A DNA stretch of 44,047 bases from a virus, in the IMG/VR virus record IMGVR_UViG_3300045141_000167, positions 1 to 44,047 of that record; one strand, written 5' to 3'. The position numbers were made by a program, and so were the translations under genes. The notes beneath the pieces are model-generated. The model worked only from the letters and a program-made list of their open reading frames with translations, was not told where the DNA came from and did not search any database. Shown here piece after piece: positions 17,344-25,796 of this stretch. The stretch's first letter is position 1. Every line of letters begins with the position of its first letter.

Positions 17344-17471
17344 GGCTTCTTCCTAGTTTTCGTCCGCTTGACCAAAACAGTCCTATCCAGCTTGCCAGGC
17401 TTTTGCGCACGCGGCGCCGTGTAGAGCCGTGTGATCTGTCGCATCACCTTCTTGCTCTTGAAACCCTTCAC
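17340..17471 (-). CDS. Very basic 43-aa protein with GTG start
   Basis: The GTG at 17471 overlaps the stop of the preceding gene (GTGA). The product (GTG-KGFKSKKVMRQITRLY...) carries about 14 Lys/Arg and ends KRTKTRKKP; it could bind nucleic acid. A longer frame from 17600 exists but would overlap the previous gene heavily, so the short version is preferred. Confidence 0.5.
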   Translation of the reverse strand: MKGFKSKKVMRQITRLYTAPRAQKPGKLDRTVLVKRTKTRKKP

Positions 17472-17686
17472 TTCGGCACGCGCTTCTGCAGCCGCTGCAC
17501 CGGGCTCTCGTCCGGTGAACCATGACAATCCGAGCCGTGCCCCTTGGTCTTGCTGGTCCCCGGATCGTTGGTGTCCGACGTGCCCTCCGTGGCTCCCCAC
17601 GCCGACGCATCGTCAGCATTGATGGAGAGCGGCACGTCCACAATGCCAAGGAAAGGATTTGCTGAACTCTTCTTGGAGGTCGGCAT
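17468..17686 (-). CDS. Unknown hydrophilic protein, 72 aa
   Basis: It begins MPTSKKSSANPFLGIVDVPL and is followed by a disordered Ser/Thr/Gly/Asp-rich tail. Start and stop both overlap neighbours. Composition suggests a flexible virion or assembly protein, but no family is recognised. Confidence 0.6.
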   Translation of the reverse strand: MPTSKKSSANPFLGIVDVPLSINADDASAWGATEGTSDTNDPGTSKTKGHGSDCHGSPDESPVQRLQKRVPK

Positions 17687-17994
17687 CAGTCAACTCCACC
17701 ATCGGAAATGGAAGCAGGAAGCTTGCACAACGTGCGCGGCGTTCCCGCCTGACTTTCCTCATATCCTCCATGCTTGGCATGGTCGCCGGGTAGCCGCCGC
17801 ATCGTCCGCGGCGAGCCCGGCATGTGCTCCTGATGAGTACCCTTCGATGGAGTACTGCCGCCGGAGTACATGGACTTCGAAGGCAGCCGGAGCATGGTCG
17901 GCGTGTTGCGGCTGTAATTGACCGGATCAAGCTTACTGTCCTCCTTGATCGTGGTCGTGTTTGGTGCGTTAATCACATTGCCTTTCTTCCGCAT
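17686..17994 (-). CDS. Unknown low-complexity protein, 102 aa
   Basis: It begins MRKKGNVINAPNTTTIKEDS and is rich in Ser, Pro, Thr and Gly throughout. It is probably disordered. The stop overlaps the next ATG. The conserved-looking start and operon position support it as real. Confidence 0.6.
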   Translation of the reverse strand: MRKKGNVINAPNTTTIKEDSKLDPVNYSRNTPTMLRLPSKSMYSGGSTPSKGTHQEHMPGSPRTMRRLPGDHAKHGGYEESQAGTPRTLCKLPASISDGGVD

Positions 17995-18005
17995 CTGCCT
18001 TCTCC

Positions 18006-18491
18006 TTATCCCGTGGCCGACTTGGTGGGGCCCAGGTTCACAACCGGCTGACTGGCTAGCTGGCTGGCCGACTTGTCAGCCGCAGCCTTCGCCGCATCGG
18101 CAGCCGCCTTGTGATCCGCAGCCGCCTTGTCCATCACCGGCTTGCGCCCAGTCCACAACGCATCGTCAACCGCCTTCGCATTCATGAACACACCAGGCGG
18201 ATCGGCGGCCAGAACAAACGTGCCCGTCACCGGGTCGTGCGCCTCAGCCCGCAAACCAAACCTCGTTACCTCCCATTCCACAGGCGCACTCGCACGCTCC
18301 CATAAAACCCTCGCCTCCAAATCAGCCGCAGTCTTGACCGCCGCATCGTCAACCTTCACCTTCTCCGCACCCGCCGGATACGGAACCAGCGGCACAACCG
18401 ACCGCTCCATCCACATCGCATGTCGCCGCGCCTTGAGTTCTCCAACATCTGCGATCAAACGCTGCACATCTTCTTTCGTATGCATCTTCAT
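18006..18491 (-). CDS. Unknown protein with Ala/Lys-rich helical C-terminus, 161 aa
   Basis: The N-terminal helix MKMHTKEDVQRLIADVGELK is followed by a mixed region and a C-terminal Ala/Lys/Asp repeat (about residues 120-142) that could form a helix or coiled coil. ATGA overlaps link it to 18775-18488. No domain is recognised. Confidence 0.62.
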   Translation of the reverse strand: MKMHTKEDVQRLIADVGELKARRHAMWMERSVVPLVPYPAGAEKVKVDDAAVKTAADLEARVLWERASAPVEWEVTRFGLRAEAHDPVTGTFVLAADPPGVFMNAKAVDDALWTGRKPVMDKAAADHKAAADAAKAAADKSASQLASQPVVNLGPTKSATG

Positions 18492-18775
18492 TTCCTTTGC
18501 TTGCTGGGTTTTGAATCGTAGAAAGGATCAATAAAACCCTTGGGGGAGAAGTGCCTGCCAAACCCGGATCCCGGCAGAGCGCCCCCGACTTGGGGAAACT
18601 GATCAAAAATTGGAAACTGCAACGTCACGACAGGCGAGAGCGTCACCGCCACAACGGACACGCCATCGCCACCAAGCAACAAGAGGCCGTCCACCGTCGA
18701 TACGAATTCCTGCGGAACTCCAAGAAAAACATTGCCGTTTAAATCAATTGCTATACGTTCCTCAAGACCCGGCAT
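18488..18775 (-). CDS. Unknown protein, 95 aa
   Basis: It starts MPGLEERIAIDLNGNVFLGV with a beta-rich middle and a basic end (SKPSKQRK). It overlaps the next gene by ATGA. A virion-associated role is plausible from context only. Confidence 0.6.
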   Translation of the reverse strand: MPGLEERIAIDLNGNVFLGVPQEFVSTVDGLLLLGGDGVSVVAVTLSPVVTLQFPIFDQFPQVGGALPGSGFGRHFSPKGFIDPFYDSKPSKQRK

Positions 18776-18786
18776 TAGGTATCATC

Positions 18787-18921
18787 ATGATGAAAGTTAA
18801 AGTCCTTCTATTACCCGTCCGCTGGCGCCGCACCCTATTTCCAATATTATCTCTGGCGGTAGCCGTAGCCGTCATGTACGCGGCTAGGTATGCGGCAGTC
18901 GTGTTTATCGACAACTTCTAA
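18787..18921 (+). CDS. Small membrane protein on the opposite strand, 44 aa
   Basis: This plus-strand ORF starts MMKVKVLLLPVRWRRTLFPI and contains one hydrophobic helix (about residues 19-40). It fills the 142-nt gap between two minus-strand genes exactly, its stop overlapping the convergent stop at 18918. The SD is weak. It may be a real small membrane protein or a chance ORF. Confidence 0.38.
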   Translation: MMKVKVLLLPVRWRRTLFPILSLAVAVAVMYAARYAAVVFIDNF

Positions 18922-19424
18922 TTACTTAATGGCAACCACGCTACAACATCGGTTGAATCTTGTCCGCCCGGCGCCATAAATGCCGAAGCAGATGGAACTA
19001 CGGTCGCCAGAACAAACGTTCCCGAACGTAGATCCACGCTGGTAATATTCCAGGTAAATGTAAACGTTCCAAATGATTGCTCAGCGCCGCCGCCTTGCGG
19101 TTGGCCAAAAATGGGAACGCTAATAGTTTGTGGCCCCGAAACCGAACCGCCTCGGGTGTATATGGAAAAACTACCTGGTACGCCCGGAACCGTCAGGACA
19201 GTCGGCGCGGTGCCATGTACAACGATATTGTCTGGAAAGACGCCGGCTCCTGGAATATAAACCATGTTGATCGTTTGCAACGGCCTGATCGTGTAAAGTA
19301 ATTGATCTACAATTACGGATAATGCCTCCAGTGTTCCGGTTACCGTGCCCAGGAGATGAGATACTATTTTCAGATACGGATCATTATTACCCGTCGGATC
19401 GGTGACCCAGATTGGTATGCTCAT
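18918..19424 (-). CDS. Tail-associated protein, 168 aa
   Basis: It begins MSIPIWVTDPTGNNDPYLKI. It is beta-rich, with a helical segment at residues 20-45. The stop sits at the start of the only gap in this run. Its start overlaps the end of the LamG protein gene. Confidence 0.62.
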   Translation of the reverse strand: MSIPIWVTDPTGNNDPYLKIVSHLLGTVTGTLEALSVIVDQLLYTIRPLQTINMVYIPGAGVFPDNIVVHGTAPTVLTVPGVPGSFSIYTRGGSVSGPQTISVPIFGQPQGGGAEQSFGTFTFTWNITSVDLRSGTFVLATVVPSASAFMAPGGQDSTDVVAWLPLSN

Positions 19425-21031
19425 GTCGGCACCAGCACAATTTTTCCTGGTGCGGTCGCCGCATCCGTCAGCGTTCCAGTCTGCGTTTGTAGGTCCGCAA
19501 GTTGCTGAATGCGGACGTCTAAGTTGCCGCCCATGATTGGCGTATGTCCGTAGAGTTTGTCTGCCGCCCCGGCGAGAAATATGTCGGGGATTATCTCCTT
19601 CTGGAGACTGCCGAGCACATCAGGTTCCCACCGGAAAGCCTGGCGTAAGATGTTTGAGCCAAAGATGGTCAGGGCCGGATGCACCGGCTCGATGCTAACG
19701 ACGCCGCCAAGAGTTTCAGTAACATTCACAAATTTTGCGATGATGCTCGGGGGGACTCCCCCACTAAAGATGAACGAAGTATCGAACCAGATGGATAGGT
19801 CAGCAATGTCACCCTTGAAGAAGTTGCCCTGCGTGTCAGTTCCTATGTAGAAAGGTTTCCCGTTCGTTGGGGCAGAGCTGAATGCGCCTCCTGTAGCCTG
19901 AGGATTACCGCTCGCCGCCTGGCCGTTAACGAGCAGGAGGGCCTGATTCGCCCCCGCGTCGATCGTTCCCATCATATGAAACCAGCCGGGGGGAATAGGC
20001 GTATCAAAGAATAATTTGTTGTTGCCGCTGCCTTGAGAAAACTCCAGCTTCCCACTTAGCGATGGATCAATATTAAACCAGCCTGCGAACGATATTATCC
20101 CTGTGTCGTCTGTGGCAAGAACGTCCGTAGTAACTAGTCCTGTTGCTCCGTCGAAGTGGACTGCGTTGGGCGTATAGCCGTTGGGGTTCGCCGGAGTCCC
20201 GATCGGGACGAGCGGCGGGAAGCCTGGAACGGGAGCATTACTGAAGATCATCGCTCCGTTCGAATCAATGATCTGGAGCTGAGTTACGTGATGGAATCGA
20301 CTGATGGCGACAGCGTTAGTCGTAGCGTCGTAGACGAGGCGCAAGTATCCGTCGAGGATTAGATTAGGATCAAGCGCCAGCCCGCCGTTTGTCTCTAGAA
20401 TAGTTGGAAGCTTCGCCAATACCCAGACGCCCGGCTGTGGCAGAAGCCCAGTGAACTGTTGCGCGGCACGAACAGTTACGACTTGCGATGCCCCACCGGC
20501 ATTATTAACAGCAAGGTTGACGGGGCCAACATCGGCACCCTGCTTGGATACGTCGGGATAGCCGAGCAGGTACCAGACTTCATGAAACGTGTTGGTGAAA
20601 CTGCCGGACAGTCCGCTAGCCGCTCCACTTGTGGATAGACTATTTATTAACTGGAACGTTGATTCGCCAGACTGAGAGCCTTTTGGCAGACCGGAGCTGA
20701 AAAACCCGGAAACCTGCAAGCCCTTGAGATCTTGAATGAACGTGGAATTTACAAAGTTCAAGTATAGAGTGGCCGGAAAGTATTGCAGCGCAAGGTGAGT
20801 GGAGAACGACGTAGGATCAGCAACTCCGCAGACCACCATGACCCAGTAGCCGGGCGACTGGGCACCGAATTGGGTGACCGTTACTGGCGTTTCTATCGCG
20901 CCTGCCAGGGTCCCAGGCTTTAATAATGGATCAACTGCTGCTATGTCGAACGAATCGTAGAACAGTAGATTCCAAACCGAACCTTGCCGTCCAGCAGCGG
21001 CCGGAATGATGATCCCCGCAGGAAATTGCAA
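19421..21031 (-). CDS. Large tail-associated protein with LamG domain, 536 aa
   Basis: The C-terminal half contains a LamG-type jelly roll at about residues 290-420 (AVHFDGATGLVTTD, IISFAGWFNIDPSL, FYIGTDTQGNFFKGDIADLS). The N-terminal half is beta-rich with a separate domain. The C-terminal 80 residues have helical segments. It probably binds glycans on the host surface. It lies next to the spike and a pair of paralogous small proteins. Confidence 0.75.
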   Translation of the reverse strand: MQFPAGIIIPAAAGRQGSVWNLLFYDSFDIAAVDPLLKPGTLAGAIETPVTVTQFGAQSPGYWVMVVCGVADPTSFSTHLALQYFPATLYLNFVNSTFIQDLKGLQVSGFFSSGLPKGSQSGESTFQLINSLSTSGAASGLSGSFTNTFHEVWYLLGYPDVSKQGADVGPVNLAVNNAGGASQVVTVRAAQQFTGLLPQPGVWVLAKLPTILETNGGLALDPNLILDGYLRLVYDATTNAVAISRFHHVTQLQIIDSNGAMIFSNAPVPGFPPLVPIGTPANPNGYTPNAVHFDGATGLVTTDVLATDDTGIISFAGWFNIDPSLSGKLEFSQGSGNNKLFFDTPIPPGWFHMMGTIDAGANQALLLVNGQAASGNPQATGGAFSSAPTNGKPFYIGTDTQGNFFKGDIADLSIWFDTSFIFSGGVPPSIIAKFVNVTETLGGVVSIEPVHPALTIFGSNILRQAFRWEPDVLGSLQKEIIPDIFLAGAADKLYGHTPIMGGNLDVRIQQLADLQTQTGTLTDAATAPGKIVLVPT

Positions 21032-21379
21032 TTAGAATCTCCCGAAGGCTATCCACTGGTTTAGATCGAACTGGATGAAACCGAGCAGAGCGTATTGGCC
21101 GAGAGAGATAATTGACGCTGTGGGGAATAGTGCGCCGCCTAAGGCCGCGTTCACGACCAGTTGACCAGCGCCTAGCTGCACGCACGTGATCTGCGCGCCA
21201 ACCGGAAACCCCAGAGGTATCGTCGCCGTCTGCGTGGAGCCAGAATTAAAAATAACAAATGCCTGCGCATCCGCCAGACCAAATGTGTACGTCACCGCCG
21301 TCACTACATGGATCGGCGTCGGCGGCAATAGCGTCGTCGTCTGCAGCGTGAACGGCGTCCCCGGAATGGAAATCGACAT
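21032..21379 (-). CDS. Small beta-rich protein, paralogue of the 23724-24083 product, 115 aa
   Basis: It begins MSISIPGTPFTLQTTTLLPP. The 23724-24083 protein starts with the same MSI(S/T)IP(G/S)TPF.L.TT pattern and has a similar length. The two copies flank the spike gene. They may be trimeric tips or chaperone-like modules for the spike; this is inference. The start overlaps the spike stop (TAATG). Confidence 0.72.
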   Translation of the reverse strand: MSISIPGTPFTLQTTTLLPPTPIHVVTAVTYTFGLADAQAFVIFNSGSTQTATIPLGFPVGAQITCVQLGAGQLVVNAALGGALFPTASIISLGQYALLGFIQFDLNQWIAFGRF

Positions 21380-23727
21380 TAATGCGTCGTCCAGTTCGTG
21401 CCATCACATACAACTGGTACGGTCACACTGCCGCCGCCAACATAGGTCGCCCCATAGGTCGGCGCGGTGGCATCACTGACCGCGATTCGCGAGCCCTTCA
21501 GGTTGGAATTACAAGTCGCGATCGTATCCGAGGTAAACAACGGAGCCCCCAGGCTGCTCATCAAATTAGTGCCGCCCACGAAGCCCCTTCCGTTACTGTC
21601 GTAGCCATGCAGTATTCGTGGGTTGACTGATTTCCACACGAAGTCGAGCCACTGCTTGCCCTGGGCGTCAGCAATCGGCGTGCCCCAAAAGCCTGCCGCG
21701 CCACAGCAGCCGCCACCGACTGAGAATGCCGCGGGGACGGAAACAGTCAGGCAGTTCGCAAATCCGGGACTAAAGGAGCATGGACCGCCGTTTGCTGTGA
21801 CCAGCGCCACCAACGGCATCGCGATAGTTCCAAGCCCAGAAGTAACCGCATCGGCCCCAGGGATAAGGATGTAACTCACATTTGGCGTTACGTCGCCGCC
21901 AATGCCGCCGCCGACACCGACTTGGTTGCTGCCGGCCTGGGTGACAAACCCTTGTCCAGAGTTGCCGGAGCCGACAAATCTTCCCAGTGCTGCCGTGTCC
22001 CAATTCGGCTCGCTCGCATTGAGCGCCGTATTGCCGACGATCATATAGAGCGTATCGGCGACATTGGAGTCAAACGGATGGCCGCCATCGCAACCGGCGT
22101 TGGCTGTGAATGAGTTTGCCGTATTCGAGGCAATCGTGCAGGCTTTCGTGAAGCCACCGCCGCCATAGCGGTACTGATAGGAGTAGCCGACCCACTGGTT
22201 GACCGTCCAGCCCGGGCTACCAGCATCAACTAGCGTACTAGTTGTTGACGAGGACGTGTTGATATGTCGCCATGTCGTACCGCCACCGTTGACGAGAACG
22301 AAGTTGCGTCCCTTGGTATTATTTACGCTAGGATGAACCTGCGACCCAGGCATGTACTGGAAATTCTGGAACCAATCCAACAGATCCGCTCCGATCGTCT
22401 CGCTTGAGAACACATCGAACGGACCGCCACCGGTATTGCTCAGCAGGATGTCGCCTTCCGAACGCGCGCCATTAATCGTTGAGACTTCAGTTGCCACCCC
22501 GCCTGGAGAGGCGACGTCGGCACCAAGTACCGAGGCTTGATAAAGCACCGGCGAGAAATTGAACTGATCCGTGTTCTGATTCTCAAAATGCGTGCCGTAG
22601 AGCGAGACCGAACCGCCAAAGCTGAGAATGCAACTGCCGGCCCAGAAGCCCTGGCAGTCACCATTGATAATGACGTGCTCAAGAGCGTTGTTGCCACCAA
22701 GTATCAATCCAGCAGAGGAGGCAAATCCCAGAAACACTGGGTTGATATACGTTACCGTGTCGCCCTGTGCGCCACCACCCGAGCGCGACACCTCAATGCA
22801 AGCGCCGTTAAAACCAACGGAGCAGAACATGTCGTAGAGCGTCAGCTGCTGGGTCTTTAGCCCGCTTGAGTTGCCGCTGCCGACATTGTCCAGCGAGATG
22901 AGCGGGACCGGATTGGAGCTCGGAGTGTTCGTGGCCCCGCCGCCATAGCTGAGATTGAATATTTGCCCATAGACACAACTGTCGCACAGCCACATGATCG
23001 AGTCGGCCGCGCCTTTCCATTTCCACATCGGGCTGACGCCACCGCCGTTGTTGGGAAAGCCGCGCCCGGCGAACCAGTCAACAAATCCTTTCTGATGTGA
23101 GTAGATTTGCTGGTTAATTCCATACTGTCCGCTGGGGACGTAGAACGTCAGGTTCCCCACACCGGCGTTCCACGTACCGGCGGCAGGCATCGAGTTTGGC
23201 GCAGCATTCCTCGCATACGCCGCATACTTCGCCTCTTGCGTCCCTACCGTGTCCCAGGTCGTCCCCACCGAATACACGGGAGATTGCCGCCACTGCGGAT
23301 TCGCAGAAATGTCGCCGCTCGTTATCGTAGTCGCGCCGTTGTCCGCCTTGGCACCAAACCAACCAACACTCATGCGGTCAGTAGCGACAAAGTTCAGCCC
23401 GCACCAGCGCCCAGTCGAATCTTGTATCGCATTCCACGACGTAGATGACTGACCAGAACAGATATACGGCGCACCATAGCCGAGATCGTTGGCAACCAAA
23501 TAACCGGAACTTATGAACGCTCCGCCACCAGTATCGGTCGTAGGAATAGCAGCACGCGCCGGACCCGTCGCAATGCCGCCGCCACCACTGCCGCCACTAG
23601 GAATCGGACCTGGAGGCGCAGGAACCACTCCGGCATTGCCGCAAACAGTGCCGGGCTGGAACACACCATTACACTGCGCATGAGCCGAAGAGATAAACAA
23701 AGCCAACAGAGCAAATATCTCAATCAT
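21379..23727 (-). CDS. Tail spike-like beta-helix protein with signal peptide, 782 aa
   Basis: The chosen ATG at 23727 overlaps the previous stop (ATGA). The first 17 residues, MIEIFALLALFISSAHA, form a Sec signal peptide, followed by Gly/Pro-rich linkers. The central ~500 residues have the irregular Gly/Asn/Ser repeats of a right-handed beta-helix as in pectate-lyase-type spikes (for example NALEHVIINGDCQGF, GSVSLYGTHFENQN). It likely recognises or degrades host polysaccharide. The signal peptide is unusual for a tail spike. Confidence 0.78.
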   Translation of the reverse strand: MIEIFALLALFISSAHAQCNGVFQPGTVCGNAGVVPAPPGPIPSGGSGGGGIATGPARAAIPTTDTGGGAFISSGYLVANDLGYGAPYICSGQSSTSWNAIQDSTGRWCGLNFVATDRMSVGWFGAKADNGATTITSGDISANPQWRQSPVYSVGTTWDTVGTQEAKYAAYARNAAPNSMPAAGTWNAGVGNLTFYVPSGQYGINQQIYSHQKGFVDWFAGRGFPNNGGGVSPMWKWKGAADSIMWLCDSCVYGQIFNLSYGGGATNTPSSNPVPLISLDNVGSGNSSGLKTQQLTLYDMFCSVGFNGACIEVSRSGGGAQGDTVTYINPVFLGFASSAGLILGGNNALEHVIINGDCQGFWAGSCILSFGGSVSLYGTHFENQNTDQFNFSPVLYQASVLGADVASPGGVATEVSTINGARSEGDILLSNTGGGPFDVFSSETIGADLLDWFQNFQYMPGSQVHPSVNNTKGRNFVLVNGGGTTWRHINTSSSTTSTLVDAGSPGWTVNQWVGYSYQYRYGGGGFTKACTIASNTANSFTANAGCDGGHPFDSNVADTLYMIVGNTALNASEPNWDTAALGRFVGSGNSGQGFVTQAGSNQVGVGGGIGGDVTPNVSYILIPGADAVTSGLGTIAMPLVALVTANGGPCSFSPGFANCLTVSVPAAFSVGGGCCGAAGFWGTPIADAQGKQWLDFVWKSVNPRILHGYDSNGRGFVGGTNLMSSLGAPLFTSDTIATCNSNLKGSRIAVSDATAPTYGATYVGGGSVTVPVVCDGTNWTTH

Positions 23728-24083
23728 TTCTGATACCATCCACCTGTATCAGGCCACAACGTCACACCACCAAAGTTCGACGTCAGCATAATGCTCGCCA
23801 AACCCATGATCGTCTCAGCACCACTCGGCAGTATCGTAATAGGATGCGCCACCGCAAATCCGCCACGGTCAATGATAGATGTCGGAACGCCGCCTCGAGA
23901 TCCCGCCGGCGGAAGCTGGATCGTTACCGCACCATTGAAATTCACCAGAATATCGCCAGCCAGACCACCAGTGAGCGTGTAGGTGCCCGAGTTCACCAAA
24001 ATCGGCGGTGGTGGAGGCAATAATAACGCCGTCAGTAACGTCGTCGGTAACACAAACGGCGTGGACGGAATCGTAATCGACAT
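23724..24083 (-). CDS. Small beta-rich protein paired with spike, 119 aa
   Basis: It starts MSITIPSTPFVLPTTLLTAL and has a proline run (LLPPPPPI) near residue 23. It is paralogous to the 21032-21379 product by its N-terminus. Its stop overlaps the spike start. The role is unknown. Confidence 0.7.
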   Translation of the reverse strand: MSITIPSTPFVLPTTLLTALLLPPPPPILVNSGTYTLTGGLAGDILVNFNGAVTIQLPPAGSRGGVPTSIIDRGGFAVAHPITILPSGAETIMGLASIMLTSNFGGVTLWPDTGGWYQK

Positions 24084-24194
24084 CTATCCCTCAATTGAAT
24101 CGCGCGGGGCACCATGCTCAGCAGCACCACGGGGGGATTTAATGCCGCCCGCCATCAGGATCGTGTCAAGCGACCGACAGCGCCGCGCGAACCG

Positions 24195-24371
24195 TCAAAC
24201 CTTGGCACGATGCCGCCGAACAGCATCGCGAACCTGTGCCCGCCGCTTCTGTGGATCCCGGTACTTGTACGTCGAACACGTCCCAGCCTGTGGCTTCGCT
24301 ACCGCCTTCGGCTCAACCTCAGCCATCAGATGCCGCTCACGCATCGCCCGTAGCTCATCAAGCTTGCTCAT
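24195..24371 (-). CDS. Small basic MSKLDEL protein, possible DNA-binding, 58 aa
   Basis: The start at 24371 (MSKLDELRAMRERHLMAEVE) follows an array of GTAATCCAT repeats. Upstream in-frame ATGs lie within those repeats and are probably not used. The C-terminus is basic (KYRDPQKRRAQVRDAVRRHR). I recall MSKLD-type small proteins in phages and plasmids of this host group with possible regulatory roles. It might bind the adjacent repeats. Confidence 0.6.
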   Translation of the reverse strand: MSKLDELRAMRERHLMAEVEPKAVAKPQAGTCSTYKYRDPQKRRAQVRDAVRRHRAKV

Positions 24372-24374
24372 TCT

Positions 24375-24448
24375 GTAATCCATCCCGTAATCCATGTAAT
24401 CCACAGGTAATCCATGCCTGTAATCCATAGCGCATGCATGTAATCCAT
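24375..24448 (+). repeat. Six-copy GTAATCCAT iteron-like array
   Basis: GTAATCCA(T/C) occurs at 24375, 24387, 24396, 24407, 24420 and 24440, with start-to-start spacing of 12, 9, 11, 13 and 20. The third copy (TAATCCACA) is one mismatch from a DnaA box (TTATCCACA). An AT-rich stretch with AGCTAA repeats follows (about 24545-24630). It could be a regulator-binding site or part of an origin. The interval 24449-24614 has no gene I can support. Confidence 0.7.
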
Positions 24449-24614
24449 AGCCGATTGAAAACCGCCGGATGATAGAGAAGCAATAGGCGAAATTCCCACC
24501 AACCCTCGGGGTGGGTGCACACCCCCGCCCTAGCCACGATCGAAAGCATTAACGTGATGTTAACCGCATATCATAGCTAAGCTATTGATTGCATTGAGTA
24601 TGTCTATTCATCAG

Positions 24615-24797
24615 CTAAGCCACAGCTAATGGGGCCATAGGGCCTACGCTATTCATGGGCTCGAGCTCAATGCAGCTAACCGTTTGAAACCACACACACA
24701 CAAGCGGTTTACACCTAGATAAAGTGGGCCTTTGTTTGCCAGGGCCATTATCCCATTGCACTGGACTAAATCCAGCGGCGCCCACAGCCGGGTTCAT
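24615..24797 (-). CDS. Unknown small protein, 60 aa
   Basis: The ATG at 24797 overlaps the stop of the preceding 36-aa gene (ATGA) and reads MNPAVGAAGFSPVQWDNGPG. A longer in-frame extension to 25070 would overlap two other small genes, so the coupled start is preferred. No function is recognised. Confidence 0.5.
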   Translation of the reverse strand: MNPAVGAAGFSPVQWDNGPGKQRPTLSRCKPLVCVWFQTVSCIELEPMNSVGPMAPLAVA

Positions 24798-24904
24798 GAG
24801 TGCCCTAAAACAGCGAAGCGCGCTATGAGGGCAATTATCGAAACAATGGTAAGCCCACCGATAATAAAAGCCAGACAGCCAATCCAGGCAAATCCATCGT
24901 TCAC
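24794..24904 (-). CDS. One-helix membrane protein, 36 aa, GTG start
   Basis: A strong AGGAGG SD lies 4 nt before a GTG start. The product has one hydrophobic helix (GCLAFIIGGLTIVSIIALIA). It is followed by a coupled ORF. It could be a holin-accessory or signalling peptide; the function is unknown. Confidence 0.6.
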   Translation of the reverse strand: MNDGFAWIGCLAFIIGGLTIVSIIALIARFAVLGHS

Positions 24905-24972
24905 GCAACCTCCTACAAACACATAGCCATTTCGGATATCCGCATCTGGTGCATAGTTTATCTGGGTCAACG

Positions 24973-25158
24973 TTAAGGATGGTAGTCAAACACTTCCACC
25001 TTTCGACACTCGCATTGTAACTGTACCTCGTTAACGCTGGCCAATTGCTTGGTATACTCGCTGTAGGCATTGCAAGATGCTAGCCGCCAGAATGCTGAGC
25101 CCCACACATCGCCTGTGCTATAATGCAGAACTAGCAGCCACACTGCGGCGTATTTCAT
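24973..25158 (-). CDS. Small exported Cys-containing protein, 61 aa
   Basis: The N-terminus MKYAAVWLLVLHYSTGDVWG is a plausible signal sequence. Three cysteines follow, two of them as CEC. It begins 2 nt after the stop of the preceding exported protein, so they probably form a pair. Confidence 0.52.
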   Translation of the reverse strand: MKYAAVWLLVLHYSTGDVWGSAFWRLASCNAYSEYTKQLASVNEVQLQCECRKVEVFDYHP

Positions 25159-25159
25159 C

Positions 25160-25381
25160 CTAGGCTTGACCTGGGATGACGTAATGGCCTGGGACGCATT
25201 TCCACTTAATTATCTGCCAATTAGCGTATTGCGGATTATCCTTGAGCCAAGCGGCTATTTCTTGTTGGCCGTCTATTTGGCATGATTGCCAGGTTAGTTG
25301 GCTGTCCATTGCGCTGTCGCTTATGATTTTTTCGACGCAGATTGCCCCTGAGCATAGAACTGCGACCAGTGTAACGAACAA
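25160..25381 (-). CDS. Exported small protein, 73 aa, TTG start
   Basis: The start codon is TTG (TTG TTC GTT ACA). The N-terminus is hydrophobic and signal-like (FVTLVAVLCSGAICV). The mature part has a WLKDNPQYANWQIIKWKCVP ending that I have seen in small exported proteins of phages and Hyphomicrobiales. No SD is evident; translation may be coupled to the gene before. Confidence 0.62.
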   Translation of the reverse strand: MFVTLVAVLCSGAICVEKIISDSAMDSQLTWQSCQIDGQQEIAAWLKDNPQYANWQIIKWKCVPGHYVIPGQA

Positions 25382-25385
25382 TTAA

Positions 25386-25688
25386 TTACGGTGCTGGCGT
25401 ATTGGCCGCAACCGCTTGAGCTAATGCGTTGGTATTAGCTGTGATGGCATCAACAACGCCCTGAACCGCTGCAGGATCATTTGATGCGATTGCGGCTTTA
25501 AGCAATGCGGTTAGCTGTTGCAACAATGTCACTGTTGAGCCCACAACTGTTGTATTGGCGGTTACAGCATTCTGCACGTCTTGAATTGTCGCCATAAGTC
25601 TAGCCTCCTGTTTGAGTAGTAAATCCAGTTTATATTCGATCCGATTGAGTTGGGCGCCGGTTGGATCAATCCATTGCCAAAACGCCAT
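25386..25688 (-). CDS. Coiled-coil phage protein, 100 aa
   Basis: A GAGG SD precedes ATG at 25688. The N-terminus (MAFWQWIDPTGAQLNRIEYK) is amphipathic; the rest is a regular helical region with VQNAVTANTTVVGS and VVDAITANTNALAQAVAANT. Such proteins are common in phages near lysis or terminase genes. The function is not known. Confidence 0.72.
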   Translation of the reverse strand: MAFWQWIDPTGAQLNRIEYKLDLLLKQEARLMATIQDVQNAVTANTTVVGSTVTLLQQLTALLKAAIASNDPAAVQGVVDAITANTNALAQAVAANTPAP

Positions 25689-25796
25689 CTATTCCTCTGC
25701 TTCGCTCATATAATCATCTGGATCATCGGGCGGTTCGTTATCGTTGGCTTCCCATTCATCGGTTGGCATGAGGCACAGCAATAGAAACTCAATCAA
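25689..25796 (-). CDS. Acidic 35-aa protein, TTG start coupled to the small terminase
   Basis: TTG at 25796 overlaps the small terminase stop (TTGA). The product has a short hydrophobic start (MIEFLLLCL) and a very acidic tail (DNEPPDDPDDYMSEAEE). An ATG at 25769 would give 26 aa. The acidity could mimic DNA, but no evidence supports a specific role. Confidence 0.5.
   Translation of the reverse strand: MIEFLLLCLMPTDEWEANDNEPPDDPDDYMSEAEE

Noticed and set aside
24615-25070. 151-aa form of the 60-aa gene
   Set aside because: It would overlap the SD-bearing 36-aa gene and part of the exported 61-aa gene; the start coupled by ATGA is preferred.
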